A stretch of DNA of 64,000 nt from Dialister pneumosintes (lineage in GTDB: Bacteria; Bacillota; Negativicutes; Veillonellales; Dialisteraceae), in contig NZ_CP017037.1 in assembly GCF_001717505.1 (NCBI RefSeq), positions 1,068,501-1,132,500 on the forward strand, in the 5' to 3' direction. The translations under genes were made by a program, and so were the position numbers. Position 1 is the stretch's first letter; each line of letters starts with the position of its first letter. A model generated the notes under the pieces. It did no database searches. It was not told the origin of the DNA and saw nothing but the letters and a program-made list of their open reading frames with translations. Shown here piece by piece: positions 44,804 to 52,581 of the stretch.

Positions 44804-46597
44804 ATGAAACGCTTTCCACTCGGTATAGCACTCTCTGCCATATTGCTTGGCTCTACTTATACCGCTATGGCCGATAATGCATTTTCTGACGTAGCACAAG
44901 ACCATTGGTCTTATAAAGCAGTCAGTGAACTCTCAGATGCCGGAGTCGTTGTTGGCTACCCGGACGGCACTTTCAAAGGTGATAAGAAAATAACTCGCTA
45001 TGAAATGGCTCAAATCGTTGGTCGTCTTATGGCAAATGAAGACTCTTTAACTGAAGAACAGAAAGTAACTGTAAAGAAGTTAGAGGAGCAGTATGCTGAT
45101 GAACTGAAAAATTTAGGTGTTCGTGTAAATGCTTTAGAAAAGAAAGTATTTGATAATACGTTCTTCCTCTACGATATGCGTGTAAGCACCATGCCTATAT
45201 ATGATAATATTTTTAACAAAGATGAACATAAAGAAACATCCTTAGGTGTTCGTTTCCGTGTAAATTCCTTTACAGAAATGACAAAACGCTTCTGGATGTA
45301 TGGGCAATTAGAAACCCATGCCTCTATGAATGGTAATGCTTTTAATGGTGACAATACCACAGATGCGGATGACTCGAAATTTAAACTCAGCCGTTTCTTT
45401 GTTTCTTATCATTTCGGAGATATGAAAGATAAGTATTACATGAATACAGGCCCAACCGATGATAACCTTATTATCGGACGTTATCCGATGAAACTCGGAA
45501 TGACAGGATATACCTATAACGGAGAACTTACCGGTGTCGGCGTTATATTCGGTGACCACTATACCGGCGGTGCACTTCGTATCGGTACCGGTCGTGCCAA
45601 CAACATTAACTACGACTATACCGGACCTATGATGCACGGTATTAAGCACATGAAACAATCAGCAGCCGCATTAGCAGGTTCTTTAGCTGCACAAAAGTTC
45701 ATAGAAAGTGGACAAAATCCGGCACAAGCCAAAGCATTAGGTGGAGTAATTTCTAAAGCTATTGCCAATACCACTGATAAAGCTCATTTACAGCAAAACA
45801 TTGCAAATGCATTGAAACCTCACATTGGCGACACAAGAGCACAAGGTGTTGCACAAAGTTTAGTTGCACAATTTCAAACCTCTGAAAGATTAAAAACATT
45901 GGATAAAGGATTGGATTGGTCTAACGGTCGTTATTATCCGATGATGCAGCAAGGTGTACATATGGCGGACGGTGAAGATGTCGATGTACCTCTTACCTTC
46001 ATCTCCTATAAGTATGTAAATCCAAAGAATTACGAATTCCATATTTATGGAGCTAAAGCCAACGGTCCTGTTGGAAATATCGTAAAAGCATGGGGCAGTG
46101 CCGTTTCTCTCAATGTTAATAACCATGTAGAACTTCACGGCGAATACTTAAAAAATATGCGTCTCTTACCTCTTAATAACGAAAGACCGCATAGCTTCAA
46201 CTTCGGTTTCACTATTGGTAAGGCTAATATTATGGAACCACATTCTTATGCATTTACCCTTGACCATGTATATAGTGAAGCAGGCACCTATTTCGGTGGT
46301 TCTTCCAGTGATGTAGCAGATCAGTATATGGGACATGTATATAAAAATTGGACATTCAATGGCGTTAATATGGGCAAGATGCCGGCTTACATCGCAGATA
46401 AGATGGATGCGGTAGCTTCCAATACGGATCATCCGGGAAGAAAATATGGTGGTGCAAAGTTCAATATTGCACGTTTTGAATATATACCAATGCGAGGTGT
46501 AAGACTGAAAGCGGAATATGGATTTGGTGCTAAAGACATGGGCGGACGTAAGATGGATAATGTTTTATATTTAGAAGCACAAGCTTACTTCAAGTAA
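44804..46597 (+). CDS. SLH-domain outer-membrane porin (OmpM-type)
   Basis: 597 aa from the ATG at 44804 (AAGGAATTGATT upstream). Signal peptide KRFPLGIALSAILLGSTYTA(MA), cut near residue 23. One SLH domain follows: FSDVAQDHWSYKAVSELSDAG, YPDGTFKGDKKITRYEMA. Then a coiled coil (KVTVKKLEEQYADELKNLGV...LEKKV) and a porin-like barrel ending in YFK. In Negativicutes such proteins tether the outer membrane to polyamine-modified peptidoglycan and act as porins. An Ala/Gln-rich helical insert (~288-370) interrupts the barrel. AAALAGSLAAQKF and ALGGVISKAIA lie in this insert. Probably one of the most abundant surface proteins. Confidence 0.9.
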   Translation: MKRFPLGIALSAILLGSTYTAMADNAFSDVAQDHWSYKAVSELSDAGVVVGYPDGTFKGDKKITRYEMAQIVGRLMANEDSLTEEQKVTVKKLEEQYADELKNLGVRVNALEKKVFDNTFFLYDMRVSTMPIYDNIFNKDEHKETSLGVRFRVNSFTEMTKRFWMYGQLETHASMNGNAFNGDNTTDADDSKFKLSRFFVSYHFGDMKDKYYMNTGPTDDNLIIGRYPMKLGMTGYTYNGELTGVGVIFGDHYTGGALRIGTGRANNINYDYTGPMMHGIKHMKQSAAALAGSLAAQKFIESGQNPAQAKALGGVISKAIANTTDKAHLQQNIANALKPHIGDTRAQGVAQSLVAQFQTSERLKTLDKGLDWSNGRYYPMMQQGVHMADGEDVDVPLTFISYKYVNPKNYEFHIYGAKANGPVGNIVKAWGSAVSLNVNNHVELHGEYLKNMRLLPLNNERPHSFNFGFTIGKANIMEPHSYAFTLDHVYSEAGTYFGGSSSDVADQYMGHVYKNWTFNGVNMGKMPAYIADKMDAVASNTDHPGRKYGGAKFNIARFEYIPMRGVRLKAEYGFGAKDMGGRKMDNVLYLEAQAYFK

Positions 46598-46620
46598 TAG
46601 CCCCTATAAATAATATAAAT

Positions 46621-46654
46621 AAAAAGGATTATCACAAATGTGATAATCCTTTTT
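46621..46654. terminator. Bidirectional terminator
   Basis: AAAAAGGATTATCACA and TGTGATAATCCTTTTT with a 2-nt loop lie between the porin gene and the convergent PadR operon. Confidence 0.9.
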
Positions 46655-46661
46655 ATTTATA

Positions 46662-46979
46662 TTAAACTTGTGAAACTGATTCTTTTGAAGTCATATCTTC
46701 CTTAGGTCCCATTTCTATTGGCATCGGAGAACGATTCATATTTTCTTCTTTCCCATCCTCTTTTTTACCGGATAGTTTACTTTCCTGAGATTTTTTATCA
46801 GATTCTCGCTCTTTATCCTTTTTATCATGTTTCTTATCATGATGTACCTTTTCAATAGCAGGTTTTACTTCCGCTCTATACCAAGTTGTTAAATGGGATA
46901 AATCATTAACAGCAAAGGAAGTCACACCGATACCAAAACAAATGATAGTTAATATAACAGTGATTAAAATGCGTTTCAT
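46662..46979 (-). CDS. Secreted Lys/Glu-rich small protein
   Basis: 105 aa from the ATG at 46979 (AAGGGGG 7 nt before it); an ATG at 47018 lies within the previous gene. Signal peptide or anchor KRILITVILTIICFGIGVTS, then a charged, low-complexity region with HDKKHDKKDKERESDKK. No cysteine lipobox. No family is recognised. It is the last gene of the PadR-DUF1700 operon, immediately after DUF1700. Confidence 0.65.
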   Translation of the reverse strand: MKRILITVILTIICFGIGVTSFAVNDLSHLTTWYRAEVKPAIEKVHHDKKHDKKDKERESDKKSQESKLSGKKEDGKEENMNRSPMPIEMGPKEDMTSKESVSQV

Positions 46980-46981
46980 AC

Positions 46982-47542
46982 TTATTCCCCCTTTTTTACT
47001 CGATATATATTCATCCATTCTTTACCAATAAAGAAAAATATCAATCCGGCAAAGAGCCCCGTTACTATAAAAGCCAAAAGAGTCAATATGGAAATAGCGG
47101 GTAAGGGAGCTATCGTAGCAAAAGGTTGCCATTGAATGGATAGTAAATAACCAACTAAAGGAGTAATAAACCAACATACTGCCGCTAACAGATAAGCAAG
47201 AACTCCGCTAGTTAAGGACACGGCTTTAGATGCATGATGGATTAATGTAGGAATTTGAGGTTTTATCGTATTAAACTCTTCTTGTGCCTGTTCCATAATT
47301 TCTTTTAAATCACCTTTTAACAGCCCTTTCTTCTCGGTTACAATTCCTTCAGAAAGATACTCATTATAAATCTCTTTCGGTTCGCCTAATGCTTTGATAA
47401 TTTCTTCATCAGACAGCCCCTGTTCACATCCTGATAGGAAATGCTCTTCATAATCAGAAAGTATTTCTTGTAAATCTTCGCTTTTAGCTTTTCTAAAATA
47501 ATAACGCAATAAATCTAAATATTGTTCTTTAGTCCTTTTCAT
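46982..47542 (-). CDS. DUF1700/HAAS-domain membrane protein
   Basis: 186 aa. The N-terminal ~70 residues are the HAAS/DUF1700 helical signature (YLDLLRYYFRKAKSEDLQEI, then DYEEHFLSGCEQGLSDEEII and ALGEPKEIYNEYL). The rest has three to four TM segments. HAAS proteins are regularly paired with PadR repressors and are thought to act as adaptors or regulators of membrane stress responses. The gene overlaps the padR-like gene by 14 nt, so the two are coupled. Confidence 0.85.
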   Translation of the reverse strand: MKRTKEQYLDLLRYYFRKAKSEDLQEILSDYEEHFLSGCEQGLSDEEIIKALGEPKEIYNEYLSEGIVTEKKGLLKGDLKEIMEQAQEEFNTIKPQIPTLIHHASKAVSLTSGVLAYLLAAVCWFITPLVGYLLSIQWQPFATIAPLPAISILTLLAFIVTGLFAGLIFFFIGKEWMNIYRVKKGE

Positions 47543-47852
47543 TAATCCCTTTCAAAAATCGGTTAACGGCTGTAGAAAACTCCTTCCATTGCCTTAACAT
47601 TTCTACATAAGTTCTTTTTCCACCCTCTGTAATCTTATAATACTTGCGTGGCGGACCACTCGTTGATTCTTTCCAATAAGTATCTACAAACTCTTCCTTT
47701 TGTAATCGTTTAAGCAATGGATATATAGATCCTTCTGACATTTCTATATATCGTGATATCGTTTCCACAATTTCATAACCATATTGGTCTTTTTGTGTTA
47801 ATAGAGCTAATACAAGTAACTCTATTACTCCTTTCTTTAACTGTGTTTTCAT
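47529..47852 (-). CDS. PadR-family transcriptional regulator
   Basis: 107 aa from the ATG at 47852 (AAAGGA 7-8 nt upstream); an ATG at 47921 would add an unrelated extension. Winged helix: KTQLKKGVIELLVLALLTQK, YGYEIVETISRY, the EGSIYPLLKRLQKEEFV wing and TSGPPRKYYKITEGGKRTY. PadR proteins usually repress their own operon. Two 12-bp direct repeats in the promoter region (47916-47944) are candidate sites. Confidence 0.92.
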   Translation of the reverse strand: MKTQLKKGVIELLVLALLTQKDQYGYEIVETISRYIEMSEGSIYPLLKRLQKEEFVDTYWKESTSGPPRKYYKITEGGKRTYVEMLRQWKEFSTAVNRFLKGINEKD

Positions 47853-47915
47853 ACATTTTCCTTTCATAAAACCTGATATATCGTTTTTCATATATTCCGT
47901 CCTTGCAATATACAT

Positions 47916-47944
47916 TATCACAAGGTATATAATATTACAAGGTA
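47916..47944. repeat. 12-bp direct repeats before the PadR operon
   Basis: TATCACAAGGTA (47916-47927) and TATTACAAGGTA (47933-47944) differ by one base and are 17 bp apart in period. They lie 64-92 bp upstream of the padR-like start and could be operator half-sites or part of the promoter. Confidence 0.55.
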
Positions 47945-47963
47945 CTAATTATAATCTACCACA

Positions 47964-47989
47964 ATAAAAAAAGAGGATTTATTCCTCTC
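47964..47989 (-). terminator. Terminator after ispE
   Basis: On the minus strand AGAGGA-ataaa-TCCTCT is followed by TTTTTTT. Confidence 0.8.
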
Positions 47990-48052
47990 TTAGTTTATAT
48001 ATTCACTTTATATTATAAAATAACTCCATAAAGATACTTACTTTACAAATCT

Positions 48053-48907
48053 CTATATAATAGTTTCTGTTTTAGCAACAAACCACGTAGGTTTATCCAT
48101 AGAAATAGTAGTGATTATTTCATCTGCCTTAGCACTATTATTCAATAAAATAAAAAAAGCGGATCCGGACCCGGACATACCACAAGGATATCCCCATTGA
48201 TGTAAATAAACAGAAGTGTCTAATAATACGCTATGTTTAGAAAATAATGCTTCTTCAAAATGATTCATAAGATATTTTTGGAGTAGTTTTAAATTTTTAC
48301 TCTTTAATGCCAATACCATCTCGTCAGAAAAATTATTTCTTTTTTCTTTTAACATATCTATCTGTGCATAAGCTATAGCTGTAGAAATATGCTCATCCGG
48401 TTTTACAATAATTGCAGGAATTCCATTCCAACCTTGTATCAACGTTACATCGGTACCTATACCACGACAACGTGCCGCTCCCTCATATAAGAAAAAAGGA
48501 ACATCAGCCCCTAAAGAGGCGGCTAAACGATGTAATATTTCCATATCTAACGGATAATCAAACATTTGATTTAAACCTTTTAATACAGCAGCTGCATCCG
48601 AAGAACCGCCCCCCAGTCCGGCTTGTGATGGAATTCTTTTCTTTAACTCTAAATGAAATTTTGGATCTATTTGAGCCTCTTTGGCAAATAAAACGGCAGC
48701 TCTCCACATCAAGTTATCCTCGCCTGATGGAGCCGTCCCCTCGGTTACCGCCAAAGATAAACGAGAAGCTTTAGAAAGAGTAATTATATCATGTAACTCT
48801 ACGGTATGCATCACCGTATCTATATTATGATATCCATTTTCAAGTACATTTCCTACATATAAAGTTAAATTAATTTTTGCATGAGCATTAATAATTATAG
48901 ATTGCAA
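48053..48907 (-). CDS. ispE: 4-diphosphocytidyl-2-C-methyl-D-erythritol kinase
   Basis: 284 aa, GHMP kinase of the non-mevalonate (MEP) isoprenoid pathway; phosphorylates CDP-ME at the 2-hydroxyl using ATP. Substrate loop AHAKINLTLYVGNVLENGYH, ATP loop PSQAGLGGGSSDAAAVL and C-terminal GMSGSGSAFF. The best start is TTG at 48907, with AAGGGAG 8 nt before it. Upstream on the same strand is a structured, terminator-ended RNA, so ispE might be under transcription attenuation, although TAAAAT near 48945 could provide an independent promoter. Confidence 0.95.
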   Translation of the reverse strand: MQSIIINAHAKINLTLYVGNVLENGYHNIDTVMHTVELHDIITLSKASRLSLAVTEGTAPSGEDNLMWRAAVLFAKEAQIDPKFHLELKKRIPSQAGLGGGSSDAAAVLKGLNQMFDYPLDMEILHRLAASLGADVPFFLYEGAARCRGIGTDVTLIQGWNGIPAIIVKPDEHISTAIAYAQIDMLKEKRNNFSDEMVLALKSKNLKLLQKYLMNHFEEALFSKHSVLLDTSVYLHQWGYPCGMSGSGSAFFILLNNSAKADEIITTISMDKPTWFVAKTETII

Positions 48908-48954
48908 AACAGCATCTCCCTTATAGTAATTTCTTTTATTCTATTTTAACAGAT

Positions 48955-49171
48955 GAAAACCCCATAACAAGAAGTCATAAAGTACTTCCCATTATGGGGT
49001 TTTCATCCATATGTTTTCACATATGAGTAAGGGGTGCGAGAGAGGGGACTCTCGCTTTCCGGTGAAAACAGCTATAATCAAGGGGAATTAGGGGATTCCT
49101 GATATAGCTATTTACACCGCCTGCCCTTTGAATTGCATCATCGGGCAGGCTCTGTTAATTAAAACTCTCGA
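48955..49171 (-). ncRNA. Structured RNA of unknown family upstream of ispE
   Basis: From the predicted start (~49170) the minus strand can fold as: CGAGAG pairing with CTCTCG, hairpin GCCTGCCC...GGGCAGGC (49120-49151), a long stem GGTGTAAATAGCTATA with TATAGCTGTTTTCACC (49062-49118), hairpin GCGAGAG...CTCTCGC (49036-49056) and a final AACCCCATAA...TTATGGGGTTTTC terminator (49001-48954). About 215 nt. No match to TPP, cobalamin, SAM, FMN or SRP RNA signatures that I know. 6S RNA or a new attenuator are possible. Strand is assigned from the promoter and terminator. Confidence 0.55.
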
Positions 49172-49176
49172 TTCAT

Positions 49177-49203
49177 ATTATACTATATATTTAATAAATT
49201 CAA
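49177..49203 (-). promoter_or_regulatory. Promoter for the structured RNA
   Basis: Perfect TATAAT (49182-49177) with TTGAAT 15 nt (or CTTGAA 16 nt) upstream on the minus strand, placed to start transcription just before the CGAGAG stem. Confidence 0.6.
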
Positions 49204-49299
49204 GTTTTTTATTATATATTTTTATTTTTTTCTAGGATATTTCTTTATCTTGGTATATAATTAAAGGGTAACTTTTCTTTTTTATTATGGGAGGTAGGT

Positions 49300-49776
49300 A
49301 TGAATTCAACACCCTTCTTAAATCCATCTGACTTTTTAGAGGATGAATCGTTTCTTATTTCTTTTAACATGGCACTCATTTGTCAGCGCATCTGTGATGT
49401 GCAAACCCGTATACTAAAGGAATACGATCTGACACCTCGTCAGCTGCTAGTGTTGGCATATTTATATAACCATCCTAAAGAAGAAGTCACTCAAAAAATT
49501 TTAGAAAATCGTATGCATTTATCCAATCCTACAGTTACTGTAATTATACAATCCATGTTAAGTAAAGGTCTAGTTTCCAAAACAAAAGATCCGCTAGACA
49601 GAAGAAAGCATATTCTTCATATCACCCCTAAAGGAAAAACAATGTTTGAATCCAGTCATGAAAAATCTCATGCAACAGGAAAAGCTTGTTATAAGAGTTT
49701 GAATAAAAATGATTTGGAATTCTTAAAACGTATTATGAGAACGATTATGGGAAATTTAGAAAACTTAAATCAATAA
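49300..49776 (+). CDS. MarR-family transcriptional regulator
   Basis: 158 aa. Winged helix with LTPRQLLVLAYLYNHPKEEV, recognition helix HLSNPTVTVIIQSMLSKGLV and the wing KDPLDRRKHILHITPKGKTM containing the DxR signature. It typically senses small aromatic ligands or oxidants. GGGAGG is 5 nt before ATG. It stands alone, followed by a perfect palindromic terminator, so its target is likely elsewhere or its own promoter. Confidence 0.93.
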   Translation: MNSTPFLNPSDFLEDESFLISFNMALICQRICDVQTRILKEYDLTPRQLLVLAYLYNHPKEEVTQKILENRMHLSNPTVTVIIQSMLSKGLVSKTKDPLDRRKHILHITPKGKTMFESSHEKSHATGKACYKSLNKNDLEFLKRIMRTIMGNLENLNQ

Positions 49777-49779
49777 ATA

Positions 49780-49806
49780 AAAAAGACATGTACGTACATG
49801 TCTTTT
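49780..49806. terminator. Bidirectional terminator (perfect palindrome)
   Basis: AAAAGACATGTAC with its exact complement GTACATGTCTTTT, no loop beyond the centre, and T-runs on both strands. Confidence 0.88.
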
Positions 49807-49809
49807 TTA

Positions 49810-50472
49810 TTATACTGGTTCTACTTCACAACGACGAACATAGACTTGTTTAGCTGCTTTATGTGAAATAGTAATATCCCCCTTATTCGTATGTAATAAA
49901 ATAGATCCTTCATAGGGTTCTTTTTCCATAATCAATATTTCTAAATTAACAGCTATTTCTTTAGCTTGTAAATAATCCATTAATTCCATATCATCTTCAA
50001 ACCAAGAAATAACGGCACTATCGCCTTCTGCAAGTTCTGATATAGCTAAATGCCCTTGTAACGGTCTATTCCCTTGCTTATCAGGAATAGCTGTACCATC
50101 AGGACCAAATGCAGGTCTTCCTAATTTTTCATATAAACGTTCCGCCAATACATCGGAAGTAGCATGCTCTAACCCCTCCGCTTCCAAATGGGCTTCACGC
50201 CAAGAAAATCCAAGAACTTCTACTAAAAACACTTCCCATATACAATGAAACCGAATCAACTTCGCTGCTGCTGATTTCCCCTTAAGAGTCATCCGACTTC
50301 CTTTGTAGGCAGTATATTCTACATATCCTTGTTTTTCCAGCTTAACTATCATTTCGCTCACTGACGGAGGTGATACTTGCAGAGTATCTGCGAGTTGTTT
50401 ATTCGTTATTATTTCATAAGAATCACTTAATGTATATAAGGCTTTTAAATAATCTTCTTTCCCTGACGTCAT
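49810..50472 (-). CDS. DtxR/IdeR-family metal-dependent repressor
   Basis: 220 aa. N-terminal winged helix (SGKEDYLKALYTLSD, then QLADTLQVSPPSVSEMIVKL), dimerisation/metal domain RFHCIWEVFLVEVLGFSW...EAEGLEHATSDVLAERL with the His/Glu/Cys-type ligands expected for Fe or Mn, and a C-terminal SH3/FeoA-like domain (~140-220). This three-domain size fits DtxR/IdeR rather than the shorter MntR. It would regulate iron or manganese uptake. The neighbouring Fur-like box at 51465 suggests a local metal-response cluster. Confidence 0.9.
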   Translation of the reverse strand: MTSGKEDYLKALYTLSDSYEIITNKQLADTLQVSPPSVSEMIVKLEKQGYVEYTAYKGSRMTLKGKSAAAKLIRFHCIWEVFLVEVLGFSWREAHLEAEGLEHATSDVLAERLYEKLGRPAFGPDGTAIPDKQGNRPLQGHLAISELAEGDSAVISWFEDDMELMDYLQAKEIAVNLEILIMEKEPYEGSILLHTNKGDITISHKAAKQVYVRRCEVEPV

Positions 50473-50626
50473 ATGAAATCCCTTCTAAATATCCTAATGG
50501 TAGATGGTAATCTTCCGTATAAATACTGACTCATTGTACCATTTAACAAAAGAATACGTCAAAATCATATCATACTATGAATTAAACAAAACAGAACCTA
50601 CCTTTGTACTCGTATGTTCTGTTTCA

Positions 50627-51388
50627 TTATGCCTTTATGCTGTAATGTGCTACATATCCTAATTTATCATGATAGTCTCTAAAGAAATTAAACATTTTTA
50701 AAAAATGTTCTTGATTTTCTTTCTTGAGACCATTTGCCATAATCTGCATAGCACCTTGTATACCTTCATCACGGATAAGCCCCGTTGGATTTAATAAAGA
50801 CATCTCTCCGGACTTTTGTTCTACTATAAATCCTGGTTTCTCTATACACAATTTCCATTCTTCTTTAGTCAACGGATATACCGGAGTATGAATTACCTGT
50901 CTCATTTTTTCTACCAAGGATGCTCTTAAATTCTTATCATCCAAACATAAACACACATCATGTGTTAACAGCATGCCTCCTTTTTTTAATACACGTTGAT
51001 ATTCCGATAACGCCTGTTCTTTAGCATGAGGAGGAAGCATAGTAAGCATCGCTTCATTGATGATGATATCAAAAGAGTTGTCTGCAAAAGGTAAATGCAA
51101 TGCATTTCCACAAATAACAGATAATACATCTTCTAAATGATTCTTCTGTATATTTTCCTTTGCTTTTTCAAGTGCTTGTTCATTTTGATCGAGTCCGATG
51201 ATATGGCAACCATATTTTTTAGCCAATTCTATCATATTCGTCCCCATATTACATGCTACCTCTAATATCTTAGGACTTGTTTCAAAATTTATATGTGAAA
51301 GCAACCAATTAGTTGCTTCAATACCGCCCGGTCTTAATCGTTTTTTACCTAATCTTGCTAATAAAGTATGTCCTAATTCATGTCTCAT
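50627..51388 (-). CDS. Class I SAM-dependent methyltransferase
   Basis: 253 aa. SAM site KILEVACNMGTNMIELAKKYG (~38-58), acidic strand HIIGLDQNEQALEKA and NALHLPFADNSFDIIINEAML (motif II/III), then VLKKGGMLLTHDVCLC. It belongs to the UbiE/COQ5-type methyltransferase fold. Substrate unknown; small molecules are the usual targets. AAGGAGG is before ATG. It is divergent from a bicupin gene, with a strong Fur-type box in the shared promoter region. Confidence 0.85.
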   Translation of the reverse strand: MRHELGHTLLARLGKKRLRPGGIEATNWLLSHINFETSPKILEVACNMGTNMIELAKKYGCHIIGLDQNEQALEKAKENIQKNHLEDVLSVICGNALHLPFADNSFDIIINEAMLTMLPPHAKEQALSEYQRVLKKGGMLLTHDVCLCLDDKNLRASLVEKMRQVIHTPVYPLTKEEWKLCIEKPGFIVEQKSGEMSLLNPTGLIRDEGIQGAMQIMANGLKKENQEHFLKMFNFFRDYHDKLGYVAHYSIKA

Positions 51389-51464
51389 AAAACACCTCCT
51401 TGTGTTTCTACTTATAGATTCACCTTATTAGTGATTTTTATATTGTACCATCTTTTCAGTTTAT

Positions 51465-51481
51465 TGATAATGATTATTATC
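51465..51481. promoter_or_regulatory. Fur-type box between methyltransferase and bicupin genes
   Basis: TGATAATGATTATTA (51465-51479) is a 7-1-7 inverted repeat with 6 of 7 pairs, and the longer GATAATGATTATTATC matches the Fur consensus closely. A further half-site TGATAATGA is at 51507-51515, just before the cupin gene. Fur binding is inferred. Confidence 0.7.
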
Positions 51482-51536
51482 TATCCTTTTTAAAATAAAA
51501 ATGCTATGATAATGACACCCTAATAAAGGAGGTTTT

Positions 51537-52193
51537 ATGTCATCTGTTACAAAAAATATTTCCCCAATAATAGACAAAAATACTATTATTTCCGGTTGCA
51601 CTGTTTCCACTAAACTATGTGAAAACAATGATTTATTTTGCTTAGCGTTTTCTATGGATACGCATACAAGTATTAGCGAAGAACAATATCCGTTCCAACA
51701 TATATATTATGTACTGCAAGGATCTCTTACTGTTAATAAAACGGAAGAGTCTACTATATATCCATTGCAAAGAGGAGAAGCGTACATCGTACCTAGCCGA
51801 ACAGTACATGCCATTCATGCCCCTTCAGATTGTATTTTCTTACAAATCGGATTATTAAAGGAGAATCTTATGAATACTACAATAGATATTAAAGGTATAT
51901 TTCAACTGAAAAATCTCATCCCTTATCAAGAAGGTAAAATTGTAAACCGTGACCTCATCGTAACAGATAATACCAGACTTGCTATTATTGCTCTTTCTAA
52001 AGGTACCGCACTATCTGAGCATGCCGCTCCCAACGAAGCTCTTCTTTTCGCACTGGAAGGAGAGGCCGTATTCACATTAGACGGAGTACCTTATACATTA
52101 AAAGCAGGTGACAACCTTGCTATGAAAAAAGGAGCCCCTCATAAATTAAATGCTACAGATAACTTTAAATTTGCACTGCTTTTAACTAAATAA
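51537..52193 (+). CDS. Bicupin protein
   Basis: 218 aa with two cupin barrels. Cupin 1 (~40-110): EEQYPFQHIYYVLQGSLTVN and GEAYIVPSRTVHAIHAPSDC. Cupin 2 (~130-215): TALSEHAAPNEALLFALEGE and GDNLAMKKGAPHKLNATDNF. The second retains the His/Glu set for a metal; the first lacks some of it. Two-domain cupins of this type bind metal or small ligands and are often uncharacterised. AAGGAGG is 5 nt before ATG. Divergent from the methyltransferase behind a Fur-type box. Confidence 0.85.
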   Translation: MSSVTKNISPIIDKNTIISGCTVSTKLCENNDLFCLAFSMDTHTSISEEQYPFQHIYYVLQGSLTVNKTEESTIYPLQRGEAYIVPSRTVHAIHAPSDCIFLQIGLLKENLMNTTIDIKGIFQLKNLIPYQEGKIVNRDLIVTDNTRLAIIALSKGTALSEHAAPNEALLFALEGEAVFTLDGVPYTLKAGDNLAMKKGAPHKLNATDNFKFALLLTK

Positions 52194-52205
52194 TCATAGC
52201 AAAGA

Positions 52206-52248
52206 AAAAGCCTGTTTATACTGCTTTGATGCGTATAGATAGGCTTTT
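52206..52248 (+). terminator. Terminator after the bicupin gene
   Basis: AAAAGCCTGTTTATAC and GTATAGATAGGCTTTT form an imperfect stem with a 10-11 nt loop. Confidence 0.75.
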
Positions 52249-52549
52249 ATTCAGTCATATTCTATTAACAAAAAGAGCGAACGTTTCCCCACCGAATCTC
52301 AACTTATCATATTTTAATTATAGAGTTAAGAAAGGAGATGAAAATATGATAAATTAATGCTTTGACTTTTCTTCCATATATAAAATGGATGTATAGTATT
52401 CCAAAATAAATACAAGAAGTTTGAAAGACCGATGAGCGGATGTTCGCTTTTATTTCCCTTATTTTTAATATATCATTGTATCTCTAAAAAATCCATCTTG
52501 TTTTTTGTGAAGTTCCGTATTTCCATATTCTCATTCGTTAAACATACAT
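52249..52549. other. Intergenic region with nested inverted repeats, no gene
   Basis: It holds a 12-bp inverted repeat (52304-52352) whose loop contains a good ribosome site, AAAGGAG, but only a three-codon reading frame (ATG ATA AAT TAA). Outside it AGCGAAC (near 52276) and GTTCGCT (near 52444) form an outer dyad. It could be a structured RNA or a decayed gene. Confidence 0.5.
52304..52352. repeat. 12-bp inverted repeat around an orphan ribosome site
   Basis: TTATCATATTTT (52304-52315) and AAAATATGATAA (52341-52352) are exact complements, separated by 25 nt that contain AAAGGAG. Confidence 0.75.
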
Positions 52550-52580
52550 AAAAAACTTCCTATATTCGAGGAAGTTTTTT
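52550..52580 (-). terminator. Terminator after udp
   Basis: AAAAAACTTCCT and AGGAAGTTTTTT with a 7-nt loop directly after the stop codon. Confidence 0.88.
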
Positions 52581-52581
52581 A

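Noticed and set aside
48955..49171. Cobalamin, TPP or SRP RNA for the element before ispE
   Set aside because: Isolated words such as GCCTGCCC or GGGGTG occur, but the conserved core motifs of those families are missing.
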